A DNA stretch of 64,000 nucleotides from JAFAFN01 sp963707555 (GCA_963707555.1 CAVPQM010000010.1:1-64000), one strand, 5' to 3'; counted from the first letter of the stretch, positions 1 through 9,834 are shown. Notes: generated by a model from the sequence alone, not told the origin. A program made the numbers and translations.

Positions 1-39
1 GTTTAAGCCCCCTGCGCCTGCCAGTTACGCCACCCGGGC
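1..39 (-). tRNA. tRNA-Leu(UAA), 5' part, cut by window edge
   Basis: The complement of these bases reads as the 5' half of a leucine tRNA. It has a seven-base acceptor strand GCCCGGG, then TG, a leucine-type D arm with the core AACTGGCAG, and an anticodon arm that begins GGGGG followed by loop CTTAAAC. The loop places TAA at the anticodon, so it would read UUA codons, which are very rare in such GC-rich genomes. The long variable arm and the 3' half are outside the window, so the call rests on half a molecule. Confidence 0.8.
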
Positions 40-96
40 CGATCGCCGGTGCTCCATCGTCGCACGTCGACCCCGGCGGGGCGGGGTGCGATGCCC

Positions 97-766
97 CTAC
101 GGGGTCCCCGGCGAGGGGAAGTTCTGGATGTCCGGCGGGGGTTGCCCTCGGAACGGTGGCGGCTGCGGGGTGTCCGGGAGCCGCACCGCACCCGCTGCCA
201 ACGGGGGCAGGACCGCGACCGGTGCCACCGGCTGGCCGAGCGGCGGTGACGGCGAGGCGCCGAGCGCGTCCACGACGTGCTCCTCGACGAACCGCTTCAT
301 CGAACGGAGGTACGCCGCCGCCGACGACGACCCGGCGCGGGTAGGTCACCCGCCACGAGGACGTCTCGACGGACACCGGCATGACGAAGGCGGCGAACTG
401 CCGGTTGTGCACCCGCTGTGCCCAGTGCTCGGCACCCGGTGCCATCGCGTCGGTGAGGATCACGGGCACGGTCGACGTCCCGGACTGCATCCCCCTCGGG
501 AGTCCACCCTTGTTGCGGATCGAGTACGCAACGCTCTCGCGTGCGAAGCCGTCGGCCAGTTCACGCGTGGCCCAGCCGGGCGGCACCACACCGATCATCA
601 TGAACACGTGCACCCGGGTGAACACACCGATCGGGTCGGCACGACACACCACGGTGTCCACGCCGCACACCTGCATCCGCTGCACCTGCAGCCGGTGCGC
701 CCGGGCCGATCGCTCCAGCGCGGTCGCCGCCGCCGAGATCGACTCCGAAGGGGTAGCTGCGTGCAC
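97..766 (-). CDS. Unknown protein, one +1 frameshift near 331-333
   Basis: The product is not recognised. Starting at GTG 766 the frame runs VHAATPSESISAAATALERS and continues through blocks such as ADPIGVFTRVHVFMMIGVV and VILTDAMAPGAEHWAQ. It then shifts by one base at a CCC run (331-333) into the frame ending MKRFVEEHVVDALG plus a proline-rich tail that stops at 97. Removing one C gives a continuous 222-residue protein with the usual GC-rich third positions. It follows the next gene upstream by about 21 bases on the same strand, so the two are probably co-transcribed. No signal peptide or clear membrane segment is seen. The frameshift is more likely a consensus error than decay. No function is proposed. 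Confidence 0.5.
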
Positions 767-787
767 ACGGCGACTCTATTGGGCGCC

Positions 788-1225
788 TCACGCGACCCGC
801 ATCGCCGGCACCGACCGCACGGGTGACGTCGTCGAGACATCGGCCGCTCCCCTGTCGACCGAACCGGCGTCGACCGCCGCCCATGCGAGTCCGCGGAATC
901 GGTCGGCGGACTCGCCCGTCAGCCGGTTGGCCACGATGGCGCCCTCGATCACGTCGGCACGCACGGCGGCGAGCGGCCGCTGACCCCGCCTGACCGCCAC
1001 GATCACGGTGCCGTTCGCCCGACGCAGGATGGACCGGTCGACCCCCTCGATCCGTGGCGGTGAACGGAACACCGGCGGCTTGAGCCCGCGCCGCCGGCAC
1101 AGCTGCACCACGGCGCGAACGCACTCCGAGAACTGCGTGGCGCTGGTGCGCTGGCCGTCGCCGCCGACGGCGCGCAGAGGTCGTGGGGGACAGGGCTCGA
1201 CGGACGTGGGGGCGGCGGAGGGCAT
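788..1225 (-). CDS. Unknown small protein
   Basis: This is a 145-residue protein if it starts at ATG 1225; the frame stays open upstream to 1321, so the start is uncertain. The C-terminal two thirds look like a folded domain (blocks CVRAVVQLCRRRGLKPPVF, GTVIVAVRRGQRPLAAVRAD and IVANRLTGESADRFRGLAWA), while the first 25 residues are proline- and arginine-rich. No catalytic motif, signal peptide or membrane segment is visible. It sits just upstream of another unknown protein on the same strand and is divergent from the monooxygenase gene. The family is not recognised. Confidence 0.5.
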   Translation of the reverse strand: MPSAAPTSVEPCPPRPLRAVGGDGQRTSATQFSECVRAVVQLCRRRGLKPPVFRSPPRIEGVDRSILRRANGTVIVAVRRGQRPLAAVRADVIEGAIVANRLTGESADRFRGLAWAAVDAGSVDRGAADVSTTSPVRSVPAMRVA

Positions 1226-1363
1226 GGCTCCACAATGCCGGGCGGGTCTGACAGCGAAGGTGGGCCGCTGTGCTCTGGCGAAACTCGCCCGATGACCCCA
1301 CACTTGGGCCCTTCGACGCATGTGGTGCCGCCACCGAACGGGCGGTCGATGATGGAGATGGCC

Positions 1364-2520
1364 GTGTCAGAGCTCAAGGTCCACTGGTTCCTGCCCACCG
1401 GGGGCGACAGCCGGGACATCCTGCCCACCGGACCCGACGCGCACCGCCGTGCTCCGTCGTTCGACTACCTCGCCCAGGTCGCGACGGCGTGCGAGGACAT
1501 CGGGTTCGACGCGGTGCTCACGCCGTGCGGCACGGCGTGCGAGGACGCGTGGATCGCCACGGCGCCGCTCATCGCGGTGACCCGCAAGCTGAAGTTCCTG
1601 GTGGCGTTCCGACCCGGGCCTGCTCAACCCCACGCTCGCCGCGCAGATGGCGTCGACGTACCAGCGCATGTCGAACGGCCGCCTGCTGGTGAACATCGTG
1701 ATCGGCGCCGAGGACGTCGAGCTCGCCCGCTTCGGCGACTTCCGCCGCCAAGGACGAACGCTACGAACGGGCGGCGGAGTTCCTGCAGATCCTCGACGGC
1801 GCGTGGAGCCCGGAGCCCTTCGACTTCACCGGCGACCACTACCGCGTCGAGCAGGCCACCACCCGCGACCAGCCGTTCGTGCGTCCTCGCATCTACTTCG
1901 GTGGCGCCTCGCCCGCCGCCGAGAAGGTCGCCGCCCGCCACGTCGACGTCTACCTCGCGTGGGGCGAGACTCCCGACATGGTCGGCACCCGGCTCGACCG
2001 CATGCGTGAGCTCGCCGCCGGGGCCGGTCGACCCGAAGGTCGTCCGCTCAGCTTCGGCATCCGCTTCCACGTGATCAGCCGTGACACCGCGGACGAAGCA
2101 TGGGCCGAGGCCGGACGCCTGATGTCGGGCATCGACCCGGCCGCCGTCGAGGCCGCACGAGCCGACTTCGCGACCAGCCAGTCCGAGGGTCAGCGCCGCA
2201 TGGCCGAGATGTCGGCCGGCGCCGCCGACGGCCCCGTACCCGTCGACCCGCGTGACCTCGAGGTCTACCCCAACGTCTGGTCGGGCGTCGGACTGGTCCG
2301 CGGCGGCGCCGGCACCGCGCTCGTCGGCAGCCACGCCGAGGTCGCGGATCGCATCGAGGAGTACCGGCGCGTCGGCTTCGACGAGTTCATCCTGTCGGGC
2401 TACCCGCACCTCGAAGAGGCCTACGCGACCGGCGAGGGCCTCTTGCCCGAGCTGCGCCGCCGAGGTCTGCTCGCTGCCTCGGACCGGCTGGTGGACACCA
2501 CCACGTCGTCGTTCCGCTGA
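1364..2520 (+). CDS. Alkanesulfonate monooxygenase-like (SsuD/LLM family), two +1 frameshifts
   Basis: This is a bacterial-luciferase-like TIM-barrel flavoenzyme of the SsuD type, which uses FMNH2 and O2 to cleave sulfonates. The N-terminus VSELKVHWFLPTGGDSRD and the blocks TACEDAWIATAPLIAVTRKL, LKFLVAFRPG and YQRMSNGRLLVNIVIGAED match the family in order. The frame breaks twice: at CCCGGG (1613-1618) and at the CC of 1742-1743. Deleting one base at each gives an uninterrupted protein of 384 residues, normal for SsuD. GTG 1364 is preferred because GGAG lies six bases upstream; ATG 1358 is an alternative. No SsuE reductase or ABC transporter is adjacent, so the true substrate (a sulfonate or another small molecule) is open. 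The amidotransferase gene begins eight bases after the stop. Confidence 0.75.
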
Positions 2521-2527
2521 GGCTGCG

Positions 2528-3223
2528 ATGACCATCGGCCTGCTGCTGTGCGACCACCTCGACCCGGACGTGGTCGAGCAGGTCGGCGACTACACCGAGC
2601 TGTACCCCGCGGCGTTCGGTCCGGCGGGTGTCGAGCTGCGCGTCTACGACGTCACCGCCGGCGAGCTCCCCGAGTCGCCCGACGAGTGCGACGGCTGGAT
2701 CGTCTCGGGGTCACGACGCTCGGCCTACGAGGACGAGGGCTGGATCCGACAGCTCTCGGAGCTCATCGTGCGGCTCGTCGGCGAGCGTCGGCCGACCGTC
2801 GGCATCTGCTTCGGGCACCAGTTGATCGCGCGGTCGCTCGGCGGTGAGGTGGAGCGAGCGGACGTCGGTTGGGGTGTCGGGGCGAAGCGCTTCGACCTGG
2901 TCGAGCACCCGGACTGGATCGACCCGGAGCGTGACGACTTCACGCTGCTCATGAGCCACCGCGACCAGGTGACGCGCCTTCCCGAGGGCGCGACGCTGGT
3001 CGCCACTTCGACCTACTGCCCCGTCGGCGCCTACCGCATCGGCGAGCACGTGTTCTGCGTGCAGGGCCACCCCGAGTTCGTGCCGCAGCTGTCGAGCATC
3101 CTGATGCGCAAACGACGCGAGGCCATCGGTGACCAGGTCGTCGACGCCGGGCTGATGAGCCTGGAAGGTCCCCTCGACCAGGACCGCGTGGTCGATTGGA
3201 TCGCCGACTTCTTCGACGTCTGA
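2528..3223 (+). CDS. Class I glutamine amidotransferase (GMP synthase-like)
   Basis: This 231-residue protein is a stand-alone class I glutamine amidotransferase domain. The nucleophile elbow GICFGHQ carries Cys94, and the histidine and glutamate of the triad are His181 and Glu183 in QGHPEF. Such proteins hydrolyse glutamine and pass ammonia to a partner, or act as gamma-glutamyl hydrolases on amine adducts. The absence of an ATP-pyrophosphatase domain excludes GuaA itself. It starts eight bases after the SsuD-like stop, so the two genes probably share a transcript. A link to amine or sulfonate nitrogen metabolism is only inference. Confidence 0.8.
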   Translation: MTIGLLLCDHLDPDVVEQVGDYTELYPAAFGPAGVELRVYDVTAGELPESPDECDGWIVSGSRRSAYEDEGWIRQLSELIVRLVGERRPTVGICFGHQLIARSLGGEVERADVGWGVGAKRFDLVEHPDWIDPERDDFTLLMSHRDQVTRLPEGATLVATSTYCPVGAYRIGEHVFCVQGHPEFVPQLSSILMRKRREAIGDQVVDAGLMSLEGPLDQDRVVDWIADFFDV

Positions 3224-3254
3224 ACCGCGTCGACCAGCGCTGCGCACACCCGCG

Positions 3255-3288
3255 AGCGCCTCATCCCGGCAAGCGCCTCACACCGGCA
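3255..3288. repeat. 17-bp tandem duplication at the hydrolase 3' end
   Basis: Two copies of a 17-base unit (AGCGCCTCA followed by TCCCGGCA or CACCGGCA) sit head to tail at 3255-3271 and 3272-3288. The second copy carries the TGA stop of the minus-strand hydrolase gene, so the end of that gene is echoed just downstream of its stop. Confidence 0.75.
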
Positions 3289-4120
3289 AGAAGTCCAGCA
3301 GCAGGTCCGTGACCACCGAGGGTTGCTGCAGCTGCAGCCAGTGGCCGGCGCCCTCGACGCGCTCGTAGCGCCACGGTCCTGCGACGTGCTCGGCCGAGCC
3401 GGTCATCTGCTGCTCGGTCAGCGCGAAGTCCTTGGCGCTCCAGATGCCCATCGTCGGCGCCTGGATCGGGGGCAACTCCAGTCGGGGCGCGACCCACGCC
3501 TCGGCGGTGATGTTCGCCCGGTACCAGTTCAGCCCCGAGGTGAGCGTCGCCGTGGACGCATCGTCCGAGACGTCACCCGCCTCGAACTGCGCGATGACCC
3601 CCTCGGCGTCGGGGTGGTGCGACCACGCCCGGAGGTTGGCCCAGTCGTCGCCCCGCAACCACCGCTCGGCGACGTCGTGGAACTGGAACAACAGGATGTA
3701 CCACGACGCACTGCCCTGCTCGAAGTCCGTCAACCGGAACGCGCCGGGGTGGCCGACCGACATGGCCACCAGGTGGTCGACCCGGTCCGCGCAGAACGTG
3801 GCGAACACCCACGACAGCGCCGAGCCGAAGTCGTGGCCGACGACGTGGGCACGCTCGATGCCGAGGTCGTCGAGGACGGCGGTGACGTCGAACGCCGAGG
3901 TCAACAGCGAGTAGTCCTCGACGGCCTCGGGAGCGTCGGACCGGCCGAAGCCCCGCAGGTCCGGGGTGATCACCCGGAACCCCGCCTCGACCAACGGCGG
4001 CACCTGGTTGCGCCACAACGCGGCCGAGTCCGGGAAGCCGTGCAGCAACACCACCGGCCGCGCGTCGTCCGGCCCGAACACGTCGTACTCGATCCCGACC
4101 CCACCGACGTCGACGCGCAT
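3278..4120 (-). CDS. Alpha/beta hydrolase, epoxide hydrolase/dehalogenase type
   Basis: This is a cytoplasmic alpha/beta hydrolase of 280 residues. The oxyanion-hole motif HGFP is at 27-30, the nucleophile elbow GHDFGS puts Asp97 as nucleophile, Asp231 follows in WSAKD, and the catalytic histidine is His260 in GAGHW. An aspartate nucleophile indicates the epoxide hydrolase or haloalkane dehalogenase branch rather than a serine esterase. Tryptophan-rich stretches around 140-170 match a cap domain. ATG 4120 is the only reasonable start. It lies downstream of the MFS exporter on the same strand with 150 bases between, so co-transcription is possible. The substrate cannot be read from sequence. 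Confidence 0.85.
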   Translation of the reverse strand: MRVDVGGVGIEYDVFGPDDARPVVLLHGFPDSAALWRNQVPPLVEAGFRVITPDLRGFGRSDAPEAVEDYSLLTSAFDVTAVLDDLGIERAHVVGHDFGSALSWVFATFCADRVDHLVAMSVGHPGAFRLTDFEQGSASWYILLFQFHDVAERWLRGDDWANLRAWSHHPDAEGVIAQFEAGDVSDDASTATLTSGLNWYRANITAEAWVAPRLELPPIQAPTMGIWSAKDFALTEQQMTGSAEHVAGPWRYERVEGAGHWLQLQQPSVVTDLLLDFLPV

Positions 4121-4175
4121 GCTCGCTCCCCTCGCGCGGCCACCGCCCGGTGGCCGACGTGGCGCTCAGCTTCGC

Positions 4176-4280
4176 GCACCGGGACGGCCACGTCGCAGCA
4201 CGGTCACCGTGGCGGGAGTCAGCTCAGCGCACCGGGACGGCCCCGTCGCAGCACGGTCGACGTGGCGGAGTCAGCTCAGC
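4176..4280. repeat. 52-53-bp tandem duplication at the MFS gene 3' end
   Basis: Two near-identical units, 4176-4228 and 4229-4280, begin GCACCGGGACGGCC and end AGTCAGCTCAGC. A third partial copy may start near 4161. The right-hand copy contains the TGA stop (4271-4273) of the MFS gene, so its last codons and stop are repeated downstream in the space before the hydrolase gene. Confidence 0.8.
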
Positions 4281-5553
4281 GCGGTGCCGGCGGCCGCATC
4301 CCGAGCGTCGTCCGCATCGGCCATGACGGTGAAGCGCCCGGTGAGGATGAACACCAGCGTGACGGCGACGAGCAGCGCACCGGCGCCGACGGTCGTCGCC
4401 CTGATGCCGACCTGGTCCGAGATCACACCCCACAGGTACAGCCCGATCGGCAGGGCACCGGTCAGGCACATCAGGTAGAGCGCGATGACCACACCCCGGA
4501 GCTCCTCGGTCACCACGAGCTGGATCGACGTGTTGATGGTCGACGCGATCGCCAGGTAGGCGCCGCCGAAGCACAGCAGCGCCACCACCGCGGCGACGTA
4601 TCCCGACGACAGTCCCGACCGCGACGGTCGCCGCGCCGTACGCGACCATCGAGGCGCCGAGCAGCCGGGCACGGGGCAAGCGCGGGGCGACGCTCAGCAG
4701 CAACGGCGTGAAGAGGATCGACGCCGATGCCCGCCGCGCCGAAGAGGACTCCGAGTGCCAGCCCCTGCACCGAGTAGATCTCCTCGCCGTAGACCGCCAG
4801 GTAGCTGAACAGCGGGCTGCCGATCCCTGCGACCGCGATGATCGCCGTGCAGCACGCGAGGATCGCCGGTGTGGCCAGCACGTAGCGGATCGCGACCTTC
4901 CAGCCAGCGATCACACCACCGGAGTCGCCCCGGCGTCGTCCGTCGCTGTGCCCGCGGATGACGAACAGCACACCCATCACCACCAGGAACGACACGGCGT
5001 TGATCGCGAACGCGGTGGCGGCTCCCCACGACGCGATGACCACACCGGCGAGCAGCGGGCCGAGGGCTCGCGCCGCGTTGAACTGGGCGCTGTTGAGCGT
5101 GACCGCGTGCAGCAGCAGGTCGCGCGGCACCAGCTCGGTGACGAACGACTGCCAGATCGGCGTGTTGAGCCCGCCGGCCAGGCCGGACACGAACGCGAGC
5201 GCCGACATCCACGCCGTGGTCGCCGCTCCCGACGCCACGACCCCGTAGAGCGCCATCGCGCAGGCCGCCTGGGCGACCTGGCACACGATGAGCAACGCAC
5301 GGCGCGGGAACCGGTCGGCGAGCGTGCCGCCGATGAGGCCCATCACCATGAACGGCACGTACTGGAAGAACCCGGTGACCCCCACGTCACCCGCCCGGCC
5401 CGTCAGGTCGAACACGACGTACGGGATCGCAGCGTTCTGCATCCAGTTGCCGGTGTTCGACACCACTGCACCGATCCAGAACAGCCGGAAGTCACGGTGC
5501 CCCAGCGCAGCGAGGGCGCCGCTGCGACTGGTGTTCGAAGAGGTCTCGGGCAC
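4271..5553 (-). CDS. MFS exporter (MFS_3/enterobactin-exporter type), two +1 frameshifts
   Basis: This is a twelve-helix major facilitator superfamily permease of the transmembrane secretion effector type. It has FRLFWIGAVVSNTGNWMQNA in helix 1 and the family loop GGTLADRFPRRALL between helices 2 and 3. The coding frame breaks at CCC 4730-4732 and at CCC 4614-4616; removing one base from each gives a continuous protein of about 426 residues ending GTALS. GTG 5553 (VPETSS...) is used as start because it precedes the conserved N-terminus closely, although no good ribosome site is seen and the frame is open to 5742. It is divergent from the acyltransferase gene, with about 80 bases between. The substrate is unknown; efflux of a small lipophilic compound or siderophore is typical of the family. 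Confidence 0.75.
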
Positions 5554-5635
5554 GCGCGGAGGGTACCCGCGGCCCACCGTGACCGGAACGCGACGCACCC
5601 CGGGACCGTTGCCACGCGCGACGTAGCATGGCGCA

Positions 5636-6644
5636 ATGGCCCCGCCCCCCAAGCGCGCCGAGCCCAGGGCTCGCACGACACCCGAGCGCCGGCGTGCGAG
5701 GCAGGCCGTCGAGGCGGCCCGGAACGCCAGCGCGACGACCACGAGCGCGACAGCGACGATCGATCCGTCGAGGACCGACGGGCTCTCACCGAACGGTGCG
5801 CGCGGGCACCGACCTGGTCCCGGTGGGCCGTGGCACCGACCCCGACGTGCTCGACGACCGTCGCCTTTCCGACGTCAACGAGTGGGGTCGCTCGGAGCAC
5901 ATGCGCGAGATCGCTCGGCGCATCTACGACCCGGTCTACCGGCACTGGTTCCGCGCCGAGTGGGAGGGCCTCGAGCACATCCCCACCGACGGTGGCGCGC
6001 TGCTCGTCGCGAACCACGCGGGCGCCATCCCGTCGGACGCACCGGTGATCATGCACGGCATCGAGACCGAGCTCGAACGCCCCGTCTACGGCCTGGCCGA
6101 CAACCTCTTCCGCACGCTGCCGATGATCGGCACGATCTGGAACCGGCTCGGCGGCCTGCCGGCACACCCCGACAACGCCTACCGGCTGCTGCGCGAGCAG
6201 CACCAGTTGGTGCTCGTCTTCCCCGAGGGCTCCAAGGGCCCGGCGAAGACCTACGACGAGCGCTACCAGCTGCGGCGCTTCGGCCGCGGCGGCTTCGTCG
6301 AGATCGCCATGCGCGCCGGTGTGCCGGTGATCCCGATCGCGGTCGTCGGCGCCGAGGAGTCCATGCCGACGCTGTTCCGGATCCCGTCGGTCGCCAAGGC
6401 GCTCGGCCTGCCCTACGTCCCGTTGACGGCCAACATGTTGGTCGGCGGGCCGCTCGGGGTCGTCTCCTACTTCCCGGCCAAGTTCAAGCTGAAGGTGCTC
6501 GAACCGGTGCACTTCGACGTGCCGCCCGGTCAGGAGCGCTACTCGCGCTCACGGGTGATGGACGAGTCCGAGGCGATCCGCGACCACATCCAGGCCGCGC
6601 TCTACGAGATGCTGCGGGTCCGCCGATCGGTGTGGTTCGGATGA
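5636..6644 (+). CDS. Lysophospholipid acyltransferase (PlsC-like), one +1 frameshift
   Basis: This membrane-associated 1-acyl-glycerol-3-phosphate-type acyltransferase moves an acyl group onto a lysophospholipid or glycolipid. Motif I is NHAGAIPSD (His127, Asp134) and motif III is FPEGSKG (195-201). The downstream frame reads upstream into arginine- and proline-rich sequence, while the frame from ATG 5636 (MAPPPKRAEPRARTTPERRR) looks genuinely coding and joins it if one G is removed from GGG 5804-5806, giving 335 residues. The next gene starts with an ATGA overlap. The acyltransferase plus SDR pair resembles M. tuberculosis Rv0502 and Rv0501 (recalled, not searched), so a role in envelope lipid assembly is a reasonable inference. 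Confidence 0.75.
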
Positions 6645-7724
6645 ACGCCGACAACGGCTCGGCCCGAAGCCACCGCACCGGGCAACGAGCGGCGCCGGGT
6701 GCTGGTGACAGGCCTGGGCACGTTCTGGGGCGGTCGCGTCGCACAGGCGCTCGAGGAGGACCCGAACGTCGAGGTGATCGTCGGGCTCGACACCACCGAG
6801 CCGACCGTCGAGCTCGAACGCACCGAGTACGTGCGGGTCGACGCGAACTACTCGATCCTGTCGCGCATCGTGCGGGCCACCGAGGTCGACACGATCATCC
6901 ACACGTTCCTCGCCGTCGACCCGACCCAGATGTCGACCCGGGCGATGCACGAGATCAACGTCATCGGCACGATGAACCTGTTCGCGGCGGCCTCGGCGCC
7001 GGCGTCGACGGTCCGCAACGTCATCGTGAAGTCCTCGACGATGATCTACGGCTGCGCACCCGAGGACCCGGTGTGGTTCACCGAGGACACACCCCGGTCG
7101 CGCCCGTCGCGGGCGCCGATCGAACGCAGCCTCGAGGCGGTCGAGGGCTACGTGCGCGACTTCGCCGAGGACAACCCGCACGTCAACGTCGCGCTGCTGC
7201 GCTTCTCGAACGTGATCGGCTCCGAGCTCGAGACACCGCTCACCCGGCTGCTGAGCCTGCCGCTGGTCCCGTCGATGTTCGGCTACGACCCACGCTTCCA
7301 GTTCGTGCACGAGCACGACGTCATCCGGTCGATCCTCTACGCGTTCGACCACGACCTGCCCGGCGTGTTCAACGTGGCGGGCGACGGTCTGCTGCCCTGG
7401 TCCGAGGTCGCCGCGCTGTGCGGCAAGCGCACGATCGCGCTGCCGCCGTGGGGCACCTCGCTGCTCACGAGCCCGTTCCGCAGCCTCGGCATCGCGGACG
7501 TGCCCGACGAGTACCACGGGCTGCTCAAGTTCGGCCGCGGCGTCGACAACAGCCGATTGAAGCACTACGGGTTCCGCTACGAGTACACGTCGTCCGAGGC
7601 GATCGAGGGCTTCATCCGCTCGAGTCGTCTGCGGCGCACCGTCGGCGACAGCGAGCCGTCCTACAAGTACGAGCGCGACGTCGAGCAGTTCTTCCGGCAC
7701 TCCCCCGCCGTGCACCGCGACTGA
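6641..7724 (+). CDS. SDR/NAD-dependent epimerase family protein, one +1 frameshift
   Basis: This is a Rossmann-fold extended SDR protein related to GalE-like proteins. The nucleotide-binding motif is RRVLVTGLGTFWGG, followed by VGLD at the end of beta-2. The usual catalytic Tyr-x3-Lys is not evident: the stretch KSSTMIYGCAPEDP has tyrosine but no lysine four residues on, so epimerase activity is doubtful. The clean frame begins only at GTG 6699. An ATG at 6641 overlaps the acyltransferase stop (ATGA) and enters the same frame if one C is removed from CCC 6663-6665, giving 360 residues. Translational coupling suggests it works with the acyltransferase. Confidence 0.75.
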
Positions 7725-7771
7725 TTCGCACCGCGCCCAGCTCGCGCGCCTGGGTTCAGTCGCGACCGCGC

Positions 7772-9019
7772 TCAGGTCGGCTCGCCGACCCCCGCCACCT
7801 CGACCGCCAGCGCGCCCACCGTCGACTGGATGTGGGCCCAGTCGTAGCGGGCCCGGAAGAGCTCGTCGCCTGCGTCGGCGAGCCGCTGGCGCAGCTCGGG
7901 CTGCTCGATCAGGCGGAGGCACGCGTCGGCGAAGGTGCGCGGGTCGTCAGCGATCAGCGCGTCGACGTCGTCGGTCAGCGCAATGCCCTCGCAGCCGACC
8001 GTCGTGGTGACCAGCGGCAGGTGGTTGGCGAGCGCCTCGACGACCTTCAGGCGGGTGCCGGCGCCGACGCGGATCGGCACGATCGAGATGTCGGTGGCGG
8101 CGAGCTCGTCGGCGATGTCGGGGACCGGCCCCACCAGGTCGACACCCGGGACCTCGGACACCCACGACAAGCCCTCGCCGCCCCGACCGACGATGCGGAC
8201 CCGGGCGCGGGGTGCCCTGGCCTTCACCAGCGGCAGGACCTCTCGCACGAACCACTCGACGGCCTCGGTGTTGGGCTCGTAGTCGAGCGCGCCGACGAAG
8301 AGCATCGTCGGGTCCTCGCCCCGCAGCGTGGTGCGGTCCACGACGGCCTCCGGCGCCGGGTCGGCGCCGTTGGGGACGACCACCGCGTTCGCACAGCCCG
8401 AGCGCCGTGCGTCGAGCTCGCTGCACACGACGACGCGGTCCACCTGGTTCGCGACGCTGCGCTGCAGACGGTCCCAGCGACCCTCGTCCACCAGGTCGAA
8501 CGCCCGTGAGGTCGCCCAACGTGCCGACGCCGTGAGGCGATCGGTCAGCGCCGCGCCCGGCGCGAAGCGGGGCGGGGTACGTCGCCGGAGTCGCAGCGCC
8601 AGGTTCTCGAGGTTGTCGAAGTCGACGATCGACGGCACACCGGCGACCAGGTCGTGCAGCGGCCACCAGGTGTCGACGTGCGAGAACCAGACCAGATCGG
8701 GCGCGACGTGCTGCGCCACCAGGTCGTCGACGGCGCGGCGGGCCTCGTCCCACACCGGACCGAGCACCCGACGAGGAGCCGACGAGCGCACCCACACCGG
8801 ACCCCAGTCACGGACGCCGACCTCGGAGCCGGGTGCGGCGACGACCCGGTCGACGCCGTCGAGCGGGCTCGCCACGACCTCGGACACGCCGCTGCGGTCG
8901 AGCGCCACCACGTCGACCGTCGACACCTCGGCCAGGCCCGCGATCAGGTGGTGCAGGCGCTGTCGGTACCCGTCGGTCGCGGGCCACGGATACTGTTCGG
9001 CCACCACGAGGGTCCTCAC
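7772..9019 (-). CDS. Glycosyltransferase family 4
   Basis: This 415-residue glycosyltransferase has the GT-B fold. The N-terminal acceptor half begins VRTLVVAEQYPWPATDGYRQ, and the C-terminal donor half contains FVGALDYEPNTEAVEWF and the nucleotide-sugar site VGAGTRLKVVEALA near 335-350. The layout is that of family GT4 enzymes that build cell-surface glycans from activated sugars on the cytoplasmic face. GTG 9019 is chosen because it begins the first beta strand; the open frame upstream to 9064 lacks similarity. It is convergent with the SDR gene and not in an operon. It resembles the second GT4 of the window (29802-30983) in length and layout. Confidence 0.85.
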   Translation of the reverse strand: MRTLVVAEQYPWPATDGYRQRLHHLIAGLAEVSTVDVVALDRSGVSEVVASPLDGVDRVVAAPGSEVGVRDWGPVWVRSSAPRRVLGPVWDEARRAVDDLVAQHVAPDLVWFSHVDTWWPLHDLVAGVPSIVDFDNLENLALRLRRRTPPRFAPGAALTDRLTASARWATSRAFDLVDEGRWDRLQRSVANQVDRVVVCSELDARRSGCANAVVVPNGADPAPEAVVDRTTLRGEDPTMLFVGALDYEPNTEAVEWFVREVLPLVKARAPRARVRIVGRGGEGLSWVSEVPGVDLVGPVPDIADELAATDISIVPIRVGAGTRLKVVEALANHLPLVTTTVGCEGIALTDDVDALIADDPRTFADACLRLIEQPELRQRLADAGDELFRARYDWAHIQSTVGALAVEVAGVGEPT

Positions 9020-9075
9020 GGCGTGGCACCGTACCCGCTCGCACCGTCCTCGGCCCGTCTGCACAGGAGCTCACC

Positions 9076-9834
9076 ATGTCGTTGATCGATGTCAGCCACG
9101 TCGGACGTGTCGCCGTGATCACGCTGGACGATCCCGGGCGCCGCAACACCCTGAGCCTCGAGCTGTGCACCGAGCTCTCGGCCGCAGTCGACGAGCTCGA
9201 GCACGACGCCGGAACCGGGGCGCTGGTCGTGACCGGCCGGGCGCCTGCGTTCTGCGCGGGCGCGGACCTGTCGCAGCTCGGCGCCTCGCGCCGCGAGGGG
9301 CTGCTGGCGATCTACTCGGGCTTCCTCGCCGTGGCCCACACACCGCTGCCCACGATCGCCGCGGTGAACGGCGCCGCGGTGGGCGCCGGCATGAACCTCG
9401 CACTCGCCTGCGACGTGCGTGTCGTCGGCGCCTCGGGTCGGTTCGACACCCGCTTCCTCGACCTGGGCATCCACCCCGGCGGCGGCCACACCTGGATGCT
9501 GCGGCGGCTCGTCGGGCCGCAGACGGCCGCAGCGCTGGTGCTGTTCGGCCAGGTGCTCGACGCCGCCGACGCGGTGCGCGTCGGCCTGGCCTGGGAACAG
9601 GTCGACGACGACGGGCTGCTCGCCCGCAGCGTCGAGCTCGCGGCCCGTGCAGCGGACGCGCCGCCCGAGCTCGCCCGACGGGTGAAGGCGACCCTGTCCG
9701 ACGTCGCGGCGATCGACGAGCACGACGACGCGGTCGAGCGTGAGCTCACCGATCAGTTGTGGTCGATGGACCAGCCGGAGTTCGCGGCGAAGCTCGCCGC
9801 GCTCGCCGAGCGGATCACCAGATCCACTCCGTGA
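9076..9834 (+). CDS. Enoyl-CoA hydratase/isomerase family (crotonase)
   Basis: This 252-residue crotonase-fold protein handles acyl-CoA thioesters. The oxyanion-hole segments are FCAGADLSQLG near 55-65 and AAVNGAAVGAGMNLALACD near 95-113. The two glutamates that add water in enoyl-CoA hydratase are not clearly present: the corresponding region reads DLGIHPGGGHTW. It could therefore be an isomerase, a hydrolase or a diverged hydratase. ATG 9076 has a GGAG ribosome site seven bases upstream. Its last 20 bases overlap the 3' end of the convergent GNAT gene. A role in fatty acid or sterol side-chain degradation is inferred from family only. Confidence 0.85.
   Translation: MSLIDVSHVGRVAVITLDDPGRRNTLSLELCTELSAAVDELEHDAGTGALVVTGRAPAFCAGADLSQLGASRREGLLAIYSGFLAVAHTPLPTIAAVNGAAVGAGMNLALACDVRVVGASGRFDTRFLDLGIHPGGGHTWMLRRLVGPQTAAALVLFGQVLDAADAVRVGLAWEQVDDDGLLARSVELAARAADAPPELARRVKATLSDVAAIDEHDDAVERELTDQLWSMDQPEFAAKLAALAERITRSTP

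Noticed and set aside
1364..2520. SsuD-like gene as a true pseudogene
   Set aside because: Two single-base insertions fully explain the breaks, the rest is well conserved, and the same error type recurs in eight other places or fewer per gene across the window.
4271..5553. Programmed frameshifting in the MFS gene
   Set aside because: Two independent breaks without slippery heptamers or a downstream structure, and the same G/C-run pattern as elsewhere, make consensus error simpler.
5636..8509. 957-codon plus-strand frame crossing acyltransferase, SDR and glycosyltransferase
   Set aside because: Only its first 55 codons look coding (the acyltransferase N-terminus); the rest is out of frame with well-supported genes.
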